Shown in pieces: positions 41,925 to 49,913 of a stretch of DNA of 64,000 nucleotides. A model generated the notes under the pieces. The model ran no database searches. It was given only the letters and a program-made list of their open reading frames with translations, and was not told the DNA's origin. Positions within the stretch are counted from its first letter, which is position 1; each line of letters starts with the position of its first letter. This DNA comes from an uncultured Bellilinea sp. (GTDB taxonomy: Bacteria > Chloroflexota > Anaerolineae > Anaerolineales > Anaerolineaceae), in NCBI GenBank assembly GCA_938040735.1, contig CALHYE010000001.1, forward strand, positions 1 through 64,000, written 5' to 3'. The position numbers and the translations under genes were made by a program.

Positions 41925-43232
41925 ATGGTGGATGTGCAATTCAAGAAACAACCGTTTTCCATTTCTTCTTTGCTTTTGGGCATTGTTTTTTTTAACTTGC
42001 TGGTGCGGATGGTTCAACCGGTGAATGGACAAACACCCGAGCCGTCGGATTTCTGTTCCATGCCGTTTCAGCCGGTAGCAGCGCCTTTGACCGAACTGGG
42101 AAACACGGAATATAGGCGAATGGACGGAAGGTCAACCGGTTTTACCGGAGGGCTTTATCCCAATGGAAGCAACAGCCGCCCGGCACGACACGAAGCCGCC
42201 GGTTTGGAATTATCCCGCCAGATTCAACCTCTGACAAAGGACGGGCAAGTAGACAAAGAAAACGGACGAATTTTGGTCATTTCGATTGGTATGTCGAATA
42301 CAGCAACCGAGTTTGGGGCTTTTACGCGGCTGGCTCAACAAAAGGTGGAACTCAACCCGCGGGTGGTGTTGTTGAATGGGGCATTACCCAACCAGGTTGC
42401 TGAACGCTGGGCTAATCCCAAAGGAATTGCCTGGCAGGAATTGGACAGGAGAATTACCGGTTACGGATTTTCCCCCCAACAGGTGCAGGTGGCATGGGTT
42501 AAGCTGACCAACACCGGTGGGGGAGATTTTCCGCAGAAGGCATTGGCCTTGCAGGCAGACTTGCAGGCGATTGTTCAGCATTTGAACGACCAGTTTCCCA
42601 ATCTAAAATTGGTGTTTCTTTCCAGCCGGACGCGTTCCTACACCTACTGGCGCGGTTTAAGCCCGGAACCGCTGGCGTATGAAACCGGTTTTGCGGTAAA
42701 GTGGTTGATTGAGAAGCAAATAGAAGGCGATTCTGAATTGAATTTTGACCCAAAGCAAGGTAAGGTGAGAGCAGCCCATCTTTCATGGGGGCCTTATTTA
42801 TGGGCTGATGGGGAGAATCCCAGAGAAGATGGTTTCCTGTGGACGGGAAGCGATTTAACCAACGATTGTACCCATCCCTCGCCTGCGGGGGCTGAAAAGA
42901 TCGCCCAACAGTTATGGGAATTTTTCAGCGCAGATACGCTCACACGCGATTGGTTTTTGTTATCAGCGAAGGCGGAAGTGGAAATCCACACTTCATCGCC
43001 CGTGAGGATGACGACCCCCTCCATTACGCCCCAAATCTCTCCTGAAATAACCCGCGCAATACTGCTCAATCCCTATGTTCCGCCGGTTACTTCTTTTGCT
43101 CCCACCGAGGCCGGAAAAGAAAGAAACCCGATGGAGAATTCTTCTTCTTTGGAAGCCGGTATGATTCTGCTGGCGGCGTTGGTGGGCATCGGCGCTGTTT
43201 GGGGATGGCTGCATGGAAGGAAGAAAAATTAA
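41925..43232 (+). CDS. membrane-anchored secreted SGNH-hydrolase-like protein
   Basis: A 435-aa protein with an N-terminal signal segment (SISSLLLGIVFFNLLVRMV), a large extracytoplasmic part and a C-terminal membrane anchor (SLEAGMILLAALVGIGAVWGWLHGRKKN). Within it, ILVISIGMSNTATEF and the late DCTHPSPAGAEKIA look like the Gly-x-Ser and Asp-x-x-His blocks of SGNH/GDSL hydrolases, with LVFLSSRTRSY between. Catalytic competence is uncertain because the first block reads GMSN rather than GDSN. The ribosome-binding site is weak and close to a strong hairpin. I do not recognise a named family. Confidence 0.65.
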   Translation: MVDVQFKKQPFSISSLLLGIVFFNLLVRMVQPVNGQTPEPSDFCSMPFQPVAAPLTELGNTEYRRMDGRSTGFTGGLYPNGSNSRPARHEAAGLELSRQIQPLTKDGQVDKENGRILVISIGMSNTATEFGAFTRLAQQKVELNPRVVLLNGALPNQVAERWANPKGIAWQELDRRITGYGFSPQQVQVAWVKLTNTGGGDFPQKALALQADLQAIVQHLNDQFPNLKLVFLSSRTRSYTYWRGLSPEPLAYETGFAVKWLIEKQIEGDSELNFDPKQGKVRAAHLSWGPYLWADGENPREDGFLWTGSDLTNDCTHPSPAGAEKIAQQLWEFFSADTLTRDWFLLSAKAEVEIHTSSPVRMTTPSITPQISPEITRAILLNPYVPPVTSFAPTEAGKERNPMENSSSLEAGMILLAALVGIGAVWGWLHGRKKN

Positions 43233-43496
43233 TCCGCCTGAAACTATAAAAAATTTATAAAGAACAAGCCGCCTTTTTTCAGGTATTATAATTTCAATTA
43301 ATTTGATAGATATTATTAATAATTTGGCAAAGACTTTGAGATTCCACTCTTAAATTGTCTGATTTCCAAATCTCGACAGGCGGGGTTGAACTCAGGTTGT
43401 AGCGGGTGAACTTCTGTACAGCGGCTGAACAGGGGGAAATCCACCCGTTTCATCGAAGGATAGGTTTCGGTTAACTTTTATAAAAGGACTGTCAGG

Positions 43497-44420
43497 GTGA
43501 AAGACGTGTTCCGTTCCTCGCGTTTTCGTTTTTTGTTTACCGGATTAATTCTGGTGCTAATGATATTTGGATCCGCGCCCAATCAAGCCGTTCGAGCCGA
43601 TGGGCTGGCGGGGTTTGCCCTCTCTTTCGATGGCAGAGATGATATGGTCAACCTGGGCAGTACCGTGTCCATGTTCCCCAATGATGGCTGGGTTTATACG
43701 AAAACGGTGAGTTTATGGGTTAAACCGGAAGGTGTGGCGGACTGTTCGGTCATCAACGGTGTTCCGCGGATTGAACCGGCGCAGTGCGATAATATTTTTG
43801 GCGATTTTGCGCGTTGGTGGGGGATCAGCCGCGGGCCGACTCAAATCTGGGTGTGGATGGCTTGTTTTGATCCGGCTAATCCCTCCACATATCCTCCTTA
43901 TTCCCCTATTCGCCAGATTCAGTTTGGTTATACCCTGAATGAATGGATGCACATCGCCCTGGTGCATGGTAACGGCTATCTTTCGGCTTATAAAAACGGT
44001 TATCTGGTTGGCTCGGTTAACTGCATTGGCACGGCACAGCCGCCGGCCCAACCCATCCTGCTCTTCGGCGGGATGATCAAAGCCGACAGCCAGAATCAGA
44101 ATCATAGTTTTTGGGGATTCCAGGGTGAGATTGATGAGGTGCGGATTTACTCAACCGCATTGAGCCAGCAGGAAATACAGGATACGATGATGAATGAGCT
44201 CACTGGCGGTGAAAGCGGATTGGTCGCTTATTACAAAATGTCGAATGGCAGCGGCCTGGTCGTTCTGGATGACAGCGGCAACGGGAAAGATGGTCAATTA
44301 ATGGACGGGACGAATATTGTGCCCGGCAATGGGACGCCGCCTTTATGGGTTTATTCAACTGCGTTAGATAATGTACCGCCGGCTCAACGTTTTATTTACT
44401 TACCGATGGTGAGGAAATAA
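43497..44420 (+). CDS. secreted LamG/ConA-like lectin-domain protein with LPMVRK tail
   Basis: A 307-aa exported protein: signal peptide (FLFTGLILVLMIFGSAPNQAVRA), then a LamG/concanavalin-like jelly-roll domain ALSFDGRDDMVNLG ... SLWVKPEG ... WMHIALVHGNGYLSAYKNG ... GEIDEVRIYSTALSQQEI, a conserved MSNGSGLVVLDDSGNGKDG stretch and the C-terminus RFIYLPMVRK. The start is GTG with AAGGA 8 nt upstream. It is a paralog of the gene at 45167. The shared extreme C-terminus suggests a sorting or anchoring signal. Glycan binding is plausible but unproven. Confidence 0.8.
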   Translation: MKDVFRSSRFRFLFTGLILVLMIFGSAPNQAVRADGLAGFALSFDGRDDMVNLGSTVSMFPNDGWVYTKTVSLWVKPEGVADCSVINGVPRIEPAQCDNIFGDFARWWGISRGPTQIWVWMACFDPANPSTYPPYSPIRQIQFGYTLNEWMHIALVHGNGYLSAYKNGYLVGSVNCIGTAQPPAQPILLFGGMIKADSQNQNHSFWGFQGEIDEVRIYSTALSQQEIQDTMMNELTGGESGLVAYYKMSNGSGLVVLDDSGNGKDGQLMDGTNIVPGNGTPPLWVYSTALDNVPPAQRFIYLPMVRK

Positions 44421-44442
44421 AATATCCGTTATTAGAATTTTT

Positions 44443-45081
44443 TTATGGTTGCTGACCGGCTTCTATTACTCGAATCTTCACCCAAAAGGCCTTATCGCCG
44501 CCGCTGCCCAGACCAAAAATCACTCCCTGGGGATTTTGCAATTTCCAGTAACTTTCATAATCGCGCGGCTGGTCGGGGGCTTTCATGTTGACCGAAATGT
44601 CCACCAATCCATCCGGCGGCACATTCACCGGCAGGTTGAAACTGGGGGGAGCGCCCAGCACATTTCCGGATTCAAACACAATCCGGTAACTGGTGGTCCA
44701 GGTGCAGGAACCGGTGTTTTTCAACCGCCAGGTTTTAATGAAGGTTTGCCCCGGGGAAAACTCGCTTCCATCGGGTACGGTAACATCGCTGACAAATTCA
44801 GCCCTTTCGCAGGGTTTGACGCCTTCAGCAGGGGTGAGCGTTGGTAAGGATTGGGGTTGCGCGCTGGTTTGTGCGGCAGGGGGCGGCGTGGAGGTGATCA
44901 TCTGGGCAAATTGGGTGGTGAGCGCCGAGACGGTTTGGGCCGCGGAGGTGCCGGCAAAATCGCCGGTAGGGGTGAGCGCTTGACCGGGTTTGGGTAGATT
45001 GCAGCCCGCGCTTATGAACAGAATCACAATCGTGCCTGACCAGAGGAATAGAAAAATATGGTTAGGGTGTATTTTCTTCAT
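44443..45081 (-). CDS. lipoprotein with NBR1-like Ig domain
   Basis: About 212 aa: membrane-spanning lipoprotein signal (FLFLWSGTIVILFISAGCNLP), an extended Thr/Ala/Pro/Gln-rich linker and a C-terminal domain CERAEFVSDVTVPDGSEFSPGQTFIKTWRLKNTGSCTW... typical of the 'Ig-like domain from next to BRCA1' family found in many Chloroflexi surface proteins. The W-R-L-x-N-x-G-x-C-x-W signature is exact. Start at ATG 45081 is chosen for the signal sequence; no ribosome-binding site is evident, and in-frame ATGs exist upstream. Located between two LamG paralogs. Confidence 0.8.
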   Translation of the reverse strand: MKKIHPNHIFLFLWSGTIVILFISAGCNLPKPGQALTPTGDFAGTSAAQTVSALTTQFAQMITSTPPPAAQTSAQPQSLPTLTPAEGVKPCERAEFVSDVTVPDGSEFSPGQTFIKTWRLKNTGSCTWTTSYRIVFESGNVLGAPPSFNLPVNVPPDGLVDISVNMKAPDQPRDYESYWKLQNPQGVIFGLGSGGDKAFWVKIRVIEAGQQP

Positions 45082-45118
45082 GTTTGGTTTTACCGGCTTA
45101 AGCATAGCCATAAACATA

Positions 45119-45143
45119 CCGCCCGTCAAGTAAGGACGGGCGG
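45119..45143 (-). terminator. hairpin after the 45167 LamG gene
   Basis: Stem CCGCCCGTC / GACGGGCGG (9 bp, 7-nt loop) between two minus-strand genes. The following U-run is poor (TATGTTTATGG), so termination may be partial. Confidence 0.5.
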
Positions 45144-45166
45144 TCATCGCGAGACCTTATTCAGAA

Positions 45167-46195
45167 TTATTTTCTGACCATCGGGAGAAACAAGAAATTG
45201 TTCATGTTGGGATCGAGGGTGCGGGTGGGGGTGAGGCTGGGCTGGGGTGTAAAACCGGGCGGCAGACGGGTGGATGTTGAACTGGGAGATGGCGTGTTGG
45301 TGAAGGTTGCGGTCACGGTAAAGGTGGGGGGCAAAGTTGGGGTCGGGCCGCTGCCAAATAAATTAGACAGTACCCAGAGCGGATAATTACCCGGCGGGTT
45401 TTGTCCTTCAATGTGAACTAAGGTCCCGTTGTTGCCATTGCCGCTGTCATCGGTTAACACCAGGCCGCTGCCATTGCTCATTTTGTAGTAGGCCATCAGG
45501 GCAGGCTCAAAAGGAGGGGATAATTCATTGTAAATATCGGCTCGGATTTCTTCACCGGATAATGGCCGGTTGTAAACCCGCACCTCATCAATCAGCCCTT
45601 TGAAGAGATATTTTCGATCCGGTGGGGTAAAACCGCCGCCGATGTGCAGAACAGTCTGTTCGGCAGGTCCGCCGTCAGCGCCAAGGCTCATTCCGCTCTC
45701 ACGGCTACCGGCTAAAAACCCAAAGCGATAAGCATCTAACCGGTTGTTGTGATGAACCAGTGTAATGTGAATCCATTCGCCATTTTCATAAATGATTGGA
45801 ATTGAGTCAAAGCCGCTGGTAGGACTTTTATCAAAATTCCAAACCCAAATACGGTCCTCGCCGTTAAGGATACCTCGATAGATGCCCCAAAAGCGCGGAC
45901 GGTCGCCTACAATCAATTGACAGCTGCCGGGATCCGGGCCGGTACAGACCGGAGAGGGTGCGAGCGGTTTGACCCAAACACTGATGCTCTTTGTGGACTG
46001 CCAACTTGAATCACCGAAAATGATCCACTCTTTTTTCGTGGCCACATAATTCGACCATCCGTCAAATTCCAGGGCATAGTTGACCGGGTCAGCATAACCG
46101 GGAGAGGGATTCTGGAAAAGCATACCCAGAAGTATCAAGGTCAAGATTGTAAGAAGCAAAGGTCTTTTTTTGTGGTGATTTTTGGATATAAACAT
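45167..46195 (-). CDS. secreted LamG-domain protein with Thr/Pro-rich stalk and LPMVRK tail
   Basis: A 342-aa exported protein: signal peptide (LLLTILTLILLGMLF...GYADP), LamG/concanavalin-like domain (YALEFDGWSNYVATKK, SISVWVKPLAPS, EWIHITLVHHNNRLDAYRFG, GLIDEVRVYNRPLSGEEI, MSNGSGLVLTDDSGNGNNG), a Thr/Pro/Ser stalk of about 45 residues, and the terminus NNFLFLPMVRK. It is a paralog of 43497 with an added stalk. ATG 46195 has GGAGG 9 nt upstream. Stalk plus conserved tail fits a surface-displayed protein. Confidence 0.8.
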   Translation of the reverse strand: MFISKNHHKKRPLLLTILTLILLGMLFQNPSPGYADPVNYALEFDGWSNYVATKKEWIIFGDSSWQSTKSISVWVKPLAPSPVCTGPDPGSCQLIVGDRPRFWGIYRGILNGEDRIWVWNFDKSPTSGFDSIPIIYENGEWIHITLVHHNNRLDAYRFGFLAGSRESGMSLGADGGPAEQTVLHIGGGFTPPDRKYLFKGLIDEVRVYNRPLSGEEIRADIYNELSPPFEPALMAYYKMSNGSGLVLTDDSGNGNNGTLVHIEGQNPPGNYPLWVLSNLFGSGPTPTLPPTFTVTATFTNTPSPSSTSTRLPPGFTPQPSLTPTRTLDPNMNNFLFLPMVRK

Positions 46196-46390
46196 CGTCA
46201 AATTCCTCCCGCTACTCCAACTTTTCCCCCGCTAACTCGATGATTATTGTGAAGAGGAGTTAAGTAATTGTTAAATAATTTTATCAGGTTTATCAACGAA
46301 TAATTTTTAGAAAAGTTTGAGAATTGTGAAGTTAATTGCCACCTATCCTTAATCTTTTCAAAGAATATTCTCATGCTCGCTGCGATCAAG

Positions 46391-46403
46391 TAAAATAAGG
46401 AGA
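46391..46403 (+). promoter_or_regulatory. candidate leaderless -10 box of rmlC
   Basis: TAAAAT (46391-46396) lies 7 nt before the rmlC ATG. AAGGAG (46397-46402) is present but only 1 nt from the ATG, too close to act normally, so initiation may be leaderless. Confidence 0.35.
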
Positions 46404-46952
46404 ATGAAATTCACCCCCTGCTGCATTCCAGATGTTGTGCTGATTGAACCGCGTCTGTTTGGCGACCAGCGCGGTTTCTTCATGGAAACCTACCAGCAAA
46501 AAGTGTTTGCCGAGCATGGGATTGCCGCTCAGTTTGTGCAGGATAATCACTCCGGCTCAAGGCGTGCAACCCTGCGCGGCTTGCATTACCAGATTCGCCA
46601 GCCCCAGGGGAAACTGGTGCGGGTGATTGCGGGCGAGATCTTCGATGTGGCGGTGGATTTACGCCGCAGTTCGCCGACTTTTGGTCAATGGGTGGGGGAG
46701 ATTCTCTCCGCCGAAAATAAGCGTCAGTTGTGGGTGCCACCCGGATTCGCCCATGGCTTTTATGTGCTGAGCGAATGGGCGGAAGTGGTGTATAAAGCCA
46801 GCGATTTTTACGCCCCGCAGTGGGAGCGTACTCTTTTGTGGAACGACCCGGCGGTAGGAATTGAATGGCCGCTCCTGGACGGGTTAGAATTGCTCATCTC
46901 TGAGAAAGACCGCGCCGGCTTGCCCCTGGCGCAGGCTGAAACCTATCCCTGA
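46404..46952 (+). CDS. rmlC: dTDP-4-dehydrorhamnose 3,5-epimerase
   Basis: A 182-aa cupin-fold epimerase: EPRLFGDQRGFFMETY, QDNHSGSRRATLRGLHYQ (catalytic His region), GEIFDVAVDLRRSSPTFG and WVPPGFAHGFYVLS. It performs step 3 of dTDP-L-rhamnose synthesis. It begins an operon rmlC-rmlB-rmlA on the plus strand, with rmlD convergent at the end, so all four dTDP-rhamnose enzymes are encoded together; the sugar presumably decorates surface polysaccharide or glycoproteins. Confidence 0.94.
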   Translation: MKFTPCCIPDVVLIEPRLFGDQRGFFMETYQQKVFAEHGIAAQFVQDNHSGSRRATLRGLHYQIRQPQGKLVRVIAGEIFDVAVDLRRSSPTFGQWVGEILSAENKRQLWVPPGFAHGFYVLSEWAEVVYKASDFYAPQWERTLLWNDPAVGIEWPLLDGLELLISEKDRAGLPLAQAETYP

Positions 46953-46967
46953 TTTTATGGAGGAATG

Positions 46968-48053
46968 ATGCAAAATATCCTGATTACGGGCGGGGCAGGT
47001 TTTATCGGTTCCAATTTTGTCCATTATATTTTAGGGCTCAATCCATCTGTCCGAGTGATCAATTTGGATGCCCTGACCTATGCCGGCAGCCTGGAAAACC
47101 TCAAAGGATTGCCGGATGAAAGCCGGCATGTGTTTGTGCAGGGGGATATTTGCGATCGTCCGCTGGTAGACCGTCTGCTGCACGACCACGAGATTGACAC
47201 AGTGGTGCACTTTGCAGCCGAATCGCATGTGGACCGCTCAATTCACGGCCCCGGTCAGTTCGTTCAAACCAACATCATCGGCACCTATACCTTGCTGGAA
47301 GCCTGCCGTCAGTACTGGTTGAAGGAAAACTTTGCTCAAACCCGGCCGGTACGCTTCCATCATGTTTCAACCGACGAAGTGTTTGGATCGCTCCATCCAG
47401 AAGATCCACCCTTCCGCGAGGATACGCCCTACGCGCCAAATTCGCCCTATTCAGCCTCTAAAGCAGCCAGCGATCATCTGGTACGGGCTTATTATCATAC
47501 CTACGGACTGCCGGTAACCATTTCCAACTGCTCCAACAATTACGGCCCGCGCCAGTTCCCGGAAAAGTTAATTCCGCTGATGATTCTCAATGCGCTGGAA
47601 GGCAAACCCCTGCCGGTGTACGGGGATGGCAAACAAATTCGCGACTGGCTGCATGTGCAGGATCACTGCGAAGCAATTTACCGCATTTTAGAAGACGGAA
47701 AGCCCGGCGAAACGTATAATATCGGTGGGAATAACCAGCCCACCAATCTCGAAATCATCCAGCACATTTGCGCCATACTCGATGAGCTGCGTCCCGAATC
47801 TCCCTATCGTCCGCATTTTCAGTTGAAACAACATGTGACCGACCGTCCCGGTCACGACCGGCGCTATGCTATGGACATCCGCAAAATTGAGCGCGAACTG
47901 GGTTGGAAGCCGCGCTTTGAACTTTCCAGCGGTTTGCGCCAGGCGGTGTCGTGGTATCTGGAAAACGGCGAGTGGGTAGCCGCCATTCGTCAACAGCAGG
48001 AATATCAGGCGTGGCTGATGAAAAATTACGCTGCACGAGGAGAAGCAAAATGA
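46968..48053 (+). CDS. rmlB: dTDP-glucose 4,6-dehydratase
   Basis: A 361-aa short-chain dehydrogenase-type dehydratase: [14 protein letters not shown] (NAD binding), [11 protein letters not shown] and YSASKAASD (Tyr-x3-Lys pair), plus [20 protein letters not shown]. Step 2 of the rhamnose pathway. Two ATGs are adjacent (46965, 46968); the second has GGAGG at 4 nt rather than 1 nt and is preferred. The stop overlaps rmlA by 4 nt. Confidence 0.95.
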   Translation: MQNILITGGAGFIGSNFVHYILGLNPSVRVINLDALTYAGSLENLKGLPDESRHVFVQGDICDRPLVDRLLHDHEIDTVVHFAAESHVDRSIHGPGQFVQTNIIGTYTLLEACRQYWLKENFAQTRPVRFHHVSTDEVFGSLHPEDPPFREDTPYAPNSPYSASKAASDHLVRAYYHTYGLPVTISNCSNNYGPRQFPEKLIPLMILNALEGKPLPVYGDGKQIRDWLHVQDHCEAIYRILEDGKPGETYNIGGNNQPTNLEIIQHICAILDELRPESPYRPHFQLKQHVTDRPGHDRRYAMDIRKIERELGWKPRFELSSGLRQAVSWYLENGEWVAAIRQQQEYQAWLMKNYAARGEAK

Positions 48054-48922
48054 AAGGAATTATTCTTGCCGGAGGAAAAGGAACCCGCCTTCATCCGTTA
48101 ACGATTGTGACCAGCAAGCAGCTCCTGCCGGTTTACGATAAGCCGATGATCTACTACCCTCTTTCGATGTTGATGCTGGCAGGAATCCGTGAGGTGTTGG
48201 TGATCAGCACCCCGGAGGACTTACCGTCCTTCCAACGGCTGCTGCGAGACGGCAGTCAATGGGGGATGAAATTCAGTTACGCCGAGCAGGATCAACCACG
48301 CGGGCTGGCGGATGCTTTTCGAGTTGGACGGGATTTTGTCGGCAGCGACCCGGTTTGTTTGATTCTGGGGGATAACATCTTTTTCGGTCATGGATTGCCG
48401 GCAGTGTTGCGTTCCATGGCAGCCCGGGTGAGCAACGGCGGAGGCGCGGCCATTTTTGCCTATCCTGTGCAGGATCCGTGGCGTTACGGCGTGATCGAAT
48501 TTGATGCCGAGGGCAAAGCGCTCAGTTTAGAGGAGAAACCGGCTAACCCGCGCTCGAATTATGCCGTACCGGGCATGTACTTTTACGATAATCAGGTTGT
48601 CCAGATTGCGGCGGATCTCAAACCATCCCCGCGCGGCGAACTGGAAATTACGGATGTGAATTTGACCTATATGCGTTTAGGTAAATTGTATGTGCAGGAA
48701 CTCGGTCGTGGGGTCGCCTGGCTGGATGCCGGCACGCACGAATCTCTGCTCCAGGCGGCTGCTTTTATCCAGACGGTCGAAGAGAGGCAGGGAATGATGA
48801 TTTCCAGTCCGGAGGAAATCGCTTACCGAATGGGCTTTATTGACCGCGAGCAGCTGCGCCGGCTGCTGGATGAATTGGGCAACAGCGCTTACCGGTCGCG
48901 GTTGGAAACCTTGCTCAAATAA
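48050..48922 (+). CDS. rmlA: glucose-1-phosphate thymidylyltransferase
   Basis: A 290-aa nucleotidyltransferase: [19 protein letters not shown], the metal-binding [32 protein letters not shown] and [14 protein letters not shown]. Makes dTDP-glucose, step 1 of the pathway. The ORF track extends to 47951, but ATG 48050 overlapping the rmlB stop (ATGA) with GAGGAG upstream is clearly correct. Ends 4 bp before the convergent rmlD. Confidence 0.95.
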   Translation: MKGIILAGGKGTRLHPLTIVTSKQLLPVYDKPMIYYPLSMLMLAGIREVLVISTPEDLPSFQRLLRDGSQWGMKFSYAEQDQPRGLADAFRVGRDFVGSDPVCLILGDNIFFGHGLPAVLRSMAARVSNGGGAAIFAYPVQDPWRYGVIEFDAEGKALSLEEKPANPRSNYAVPGMYFYDNQVVQIAADLKPSPRGELEITDVNLTYMRLGKLYVQELGRGVAWLDAGTHESLLQAAAFIQTVEERQGMMISSPEEIAYRMGFIDREQLRRLLDELGNSAYRSRLETLLK

Positions 48923-48926
48923 CGGC

Positions 48927-49817
48927 TTATTTTTCCATTGCCAGCGCAAGCGCCTGATCCCAGGGCGGCAAGCGCAGTCCGAAGACCCGCTCAAACTTGC
49001 CGCAATCCAGGGCGGTAAAGAGGGGGCGTTGCGCCGGAGTGGGAAACTCGGCAGTCTTTGCGGGCAGCACCTGTCGAGTTTTTTGTTCCTGCCGGGCCGG
49101 GTCCAATTCAAGAATTTTTTGAACCCACTCCAAGCGGCTGGCAGCGCCATCACCGGCCAGGTGATAGACGCCGCGAGTATCGCGGATGTAGTTAAAATAC
49201 TCCCCTTTGGCTTGAGCCAGCGCAAGGCTGATCATCTGAGAAAGCAGCCTTGCCCAGGTCGGTGATCCGACCTGATCGTCCACAATTTTCAGGGTTTCCT
49301 GTTGGCGGCTCCAGGTCAGCACCCGTTGTACAAAATCATTGGCGCGGCGGCTGTACAACCAGGCTGTGCGCAGCACCCAGCAGGCGGGCGCATGGGCAAG
49401 CACGGCTTGCTCGCCGGCCAGTTTGGAACTTCCGTAGCGGTTCAGCGGATGAGTCGGGTCTTCTTCGGTATATGGACGAGATTGAAAGCCGTCGAAAACA
49501 TAATCAGTCGAGATATGAATCAAACCGCAGCGCAAGCGGGCGGCTTGTTGAGCCAGCCGTTCCACCGTTCGAGAGTTGATTTGATCGCATAATTCGGGCT
49601 CGCTTTCGGCTTTGTCCACGTTGGTGTAGGCGACAGCATTCACAATCAAAGCAGGCTGCAAGGACTCCACCATCGAGAGCAGTTCATCCGGGCGGCTGAA
49701 GTCAATTTGCGGAAAATCCAGCGCAACCACCCGGCCCAACGGTTGCAAGTCACGGTGCAGTTCCCATCCCAATTGACCAATTTTGCCCAGCAGAACAATC
49801 GTTGCAGATGTTGCCAT
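48927..49817 (-). CDS. rmlD: dTDP-4-dehydrorhamnose reductase
   Basis: A 296-aa reductase: N-terminal LLGKIGQLGWEL (the G-x-x-G-x-x-G loop), AVAYTNVDKAESEPE, STDYVFDG, YGSSKLAGE (Tyr-x3-Lys) and LRTAWLYS. Final step to dTDP-L-rhamnose using NAD(P)H. Transcribed towards rmlA from its own start (AAAGGTGA before the ATG; TATAAT about 40 nt upstream on the minus strand). Confidence 0.93.
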   Translation of the reverse strand: MATSATIVLLGKIGQLGWELHRDLQPLGRVVALDFPQIDFSRPDELLSMVESLQPALIVNAVAYTNVDKAESEPELCDQINSRTVERLAQQAARLRCGLIHISTDYVFDGFQSRPYTEEDPTHPLNRYGSSKLAGEQAVLAHAPACWVLRTAWLYSRRANDFVQRVLTWSRQQETLKIVDDQVGSPTWARLLSQMISLALAQAKGEYFNYIRDTRGVYHLAGDGAASRLEWVQKILELDPARQEQKTRQVLPAKTAEFPTPAQRPLFTALDCGKFERVFGLRLPPWDQALALAMEK

Positions 49818-49900
49818 GAAAAATCACCTTTCGGCTTCTAGGGTTTGGTGAGAAAATTATAACATTGAGGCGGCAGGAGCGTTTTTGCGGCAGTTCGTAG

Positions 49901-49906
49901 TAGAAT
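49901..49906 (+). promoter_or_regulatory. candidate leaderless -10 box of purB
   Basis: TAGAAT lies exactly 7 nt before the purB ATG at 49914. A GG pair lies in the 7-nt gap but no usable ribosome-binding site; -35 is weak. Confidence 0.4.
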
Positions 49907-49913
49907 CAGGACA

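Noticed and set aside
43497-46195. Two LamG genes as a mobile or recently duplicated element
   Set aside because: They are clearly diverged, have no flanking repeats or transposase, and differ by a Thr/Pro stalk.
47951-48049. N-terminal extension of RmlA in the ORF track
   Set aside because: It is the out-of-frame end of rmlB; the ATGA overlap with GAGGAG at 48050 gives a normal RmlA.
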